From: Erinaceus europaeus
Lineage: Eukaryota; Chordata; Mammalia; Eulipotyphla; Erinaceidae
Assembly: GCF_950295315.1 (NCBI RefSeq)
Contig: NC_080171.1
Location: 118,863,747-118,927,746, forward strand
Reading direction: 5' to 3'
Length of the DNA: 64,000 bases
Under the pieces are notes generated by a model. That model was not told where the DNA came from and did no database searches. It saw only the letters and a program-made list of their open reading frames with translations. Below are positions 63,546 through 64,000 of the stretch, piece by piece. Numbering within the stretch: position 1 is the stretch's first letter; every line of letters begins with the position of its first letter. Position numbers and translations under genes: made by a program.

Positions 63546-63548
<3 letters not shown>

Positions 63549-63604
<56 letters not shown>
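63549..63604. repeat. (CA)n(GA)n compound microsatellite
   Basis: CA run switching to GA. Confidence 0.95.
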
Positions 63605-63606
<2 letters not shown>

Positions 63607-64000
63607 GAAATAGCACAGTGCCTTTCTGGAGTTGCCCTGGTGTCATCCAATGAGGCTCCTATGTGGTGTCAGGACTCAAAACCATGCTCGTGCATGACAA
63701 AGGTGCTCACTCTGTGAGGCTGGTGAGTGACCTACCTGGCCTCAGTGTGATGAAGTGGACATGGGAATTGCAAACCTTACTGTGGTATGGCACTCATGTG
63801 GATATGCATCAGGAGAGAATCCAGGGGTGCGTGGTAAAAGGGATCTGGTGATCCGTGGTAACAGGTGTGGGCCAGGGCAACGTGAGCACGTGTGATGTGG
63901 GGATGGGGTGGTGATTCACTGTGCAAGCAGGTGGGACTGTGAGCTTATCCATCTGTCTCCTGCTTCCATGGACGGGGCTTCAATGCCACAAGGACCACGT
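63605..64000. other. Unassigned sequence with a possible old SINE
   Basis: 63605-63740 has an E-like layout (AATAGCACAGTGCC, GGTGTCAGGACTCAAAACC, AAGGTGCTCACTCTGTGAGG). The rest is unrecognised. Confidence 0.35.

Overview
The window looks like ordinary non-coding mammalian DNA from a hedgehog, most likely Erinaceus europaeus. The main evidence is the repeat content. Dozens of copies of tRNA-derived SINEs of the hedgehog (ERI-like) type are present. There is a Vingi-clade non-LTR retrotransposon, a lineage I recall as described from hedgehog genomes. There are also young and old L1 pieces, class II-type LTRs with 6-bp target duplications, and many microsatellites. No prokaryotic features, CRISPR arrays, tRNA genes or rRNA genes are visible. 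One run of exactly 200 N (6126-6325) marks an assembly gap. Almost every long ORF lies inside a SINE or a simple repeat and is not a gene.

Layout. 0-14 kb: dense SINEs, L1 and L1-mobilised 3' ends, pyrimidine-rich microsatellites and the gap. 14.5-24 kb: sparser SINEs, an ancient L1, and two solo LTRs with exact 6-bp duplications (17345-18102 inside an older MaLR-type LTR; 21838-22402 on the minus strand). 25.1-28.5 kb: a long L1-mobilised repeat interrupted by a Vingi element (25258-26963) whose 5' part is inverted relative to its 3' part, as in twin priming. 28.5-41.7 kb: SINEs, a solo LTR (30841-31326), a possible exon (30193-30310), a repeat-poor stretch with a perfect RFX X-box-like palindrome (40528-40546), and a 125/170-bp inverted repeat carrying clustered TCAAGGTCA motifs. 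41.7-45.5 kb: a minus-strand 5'-truncated L1 carrying SINEs and a rearranged proviral remnant (42712-44104). That remnant has a tRNA-Lys-type primer binding site, U3 ends facing outward on both sides, and another solo LTR nested inside it. 46-55 kb: another solo LTR, tandem SINE insertions and ancient L1/L2 pieces.

55-63 kb is the best candidate genic region. On the minus strand there is a coding-looking terminal exon (57138-57332) behind a good acceptor, then a SINE-free 3' UTR-like segment with a (GCC)n tract and a polyadenylation signal (56091-56096). Upstream there is a possible 10-codon microexon (61073-61102) and a possible 42-codon exon (62767-62892), all phase 0. I do not recognise the protein, and this model is inference from splice signals and open frames only.

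The elements do not form a pathway. What can be read is a layered insertion history: ancient L1/L2/MaLR, then L1 and LTR insertions, then Vingi and SINE insertions, with many target-site duplications still readable.
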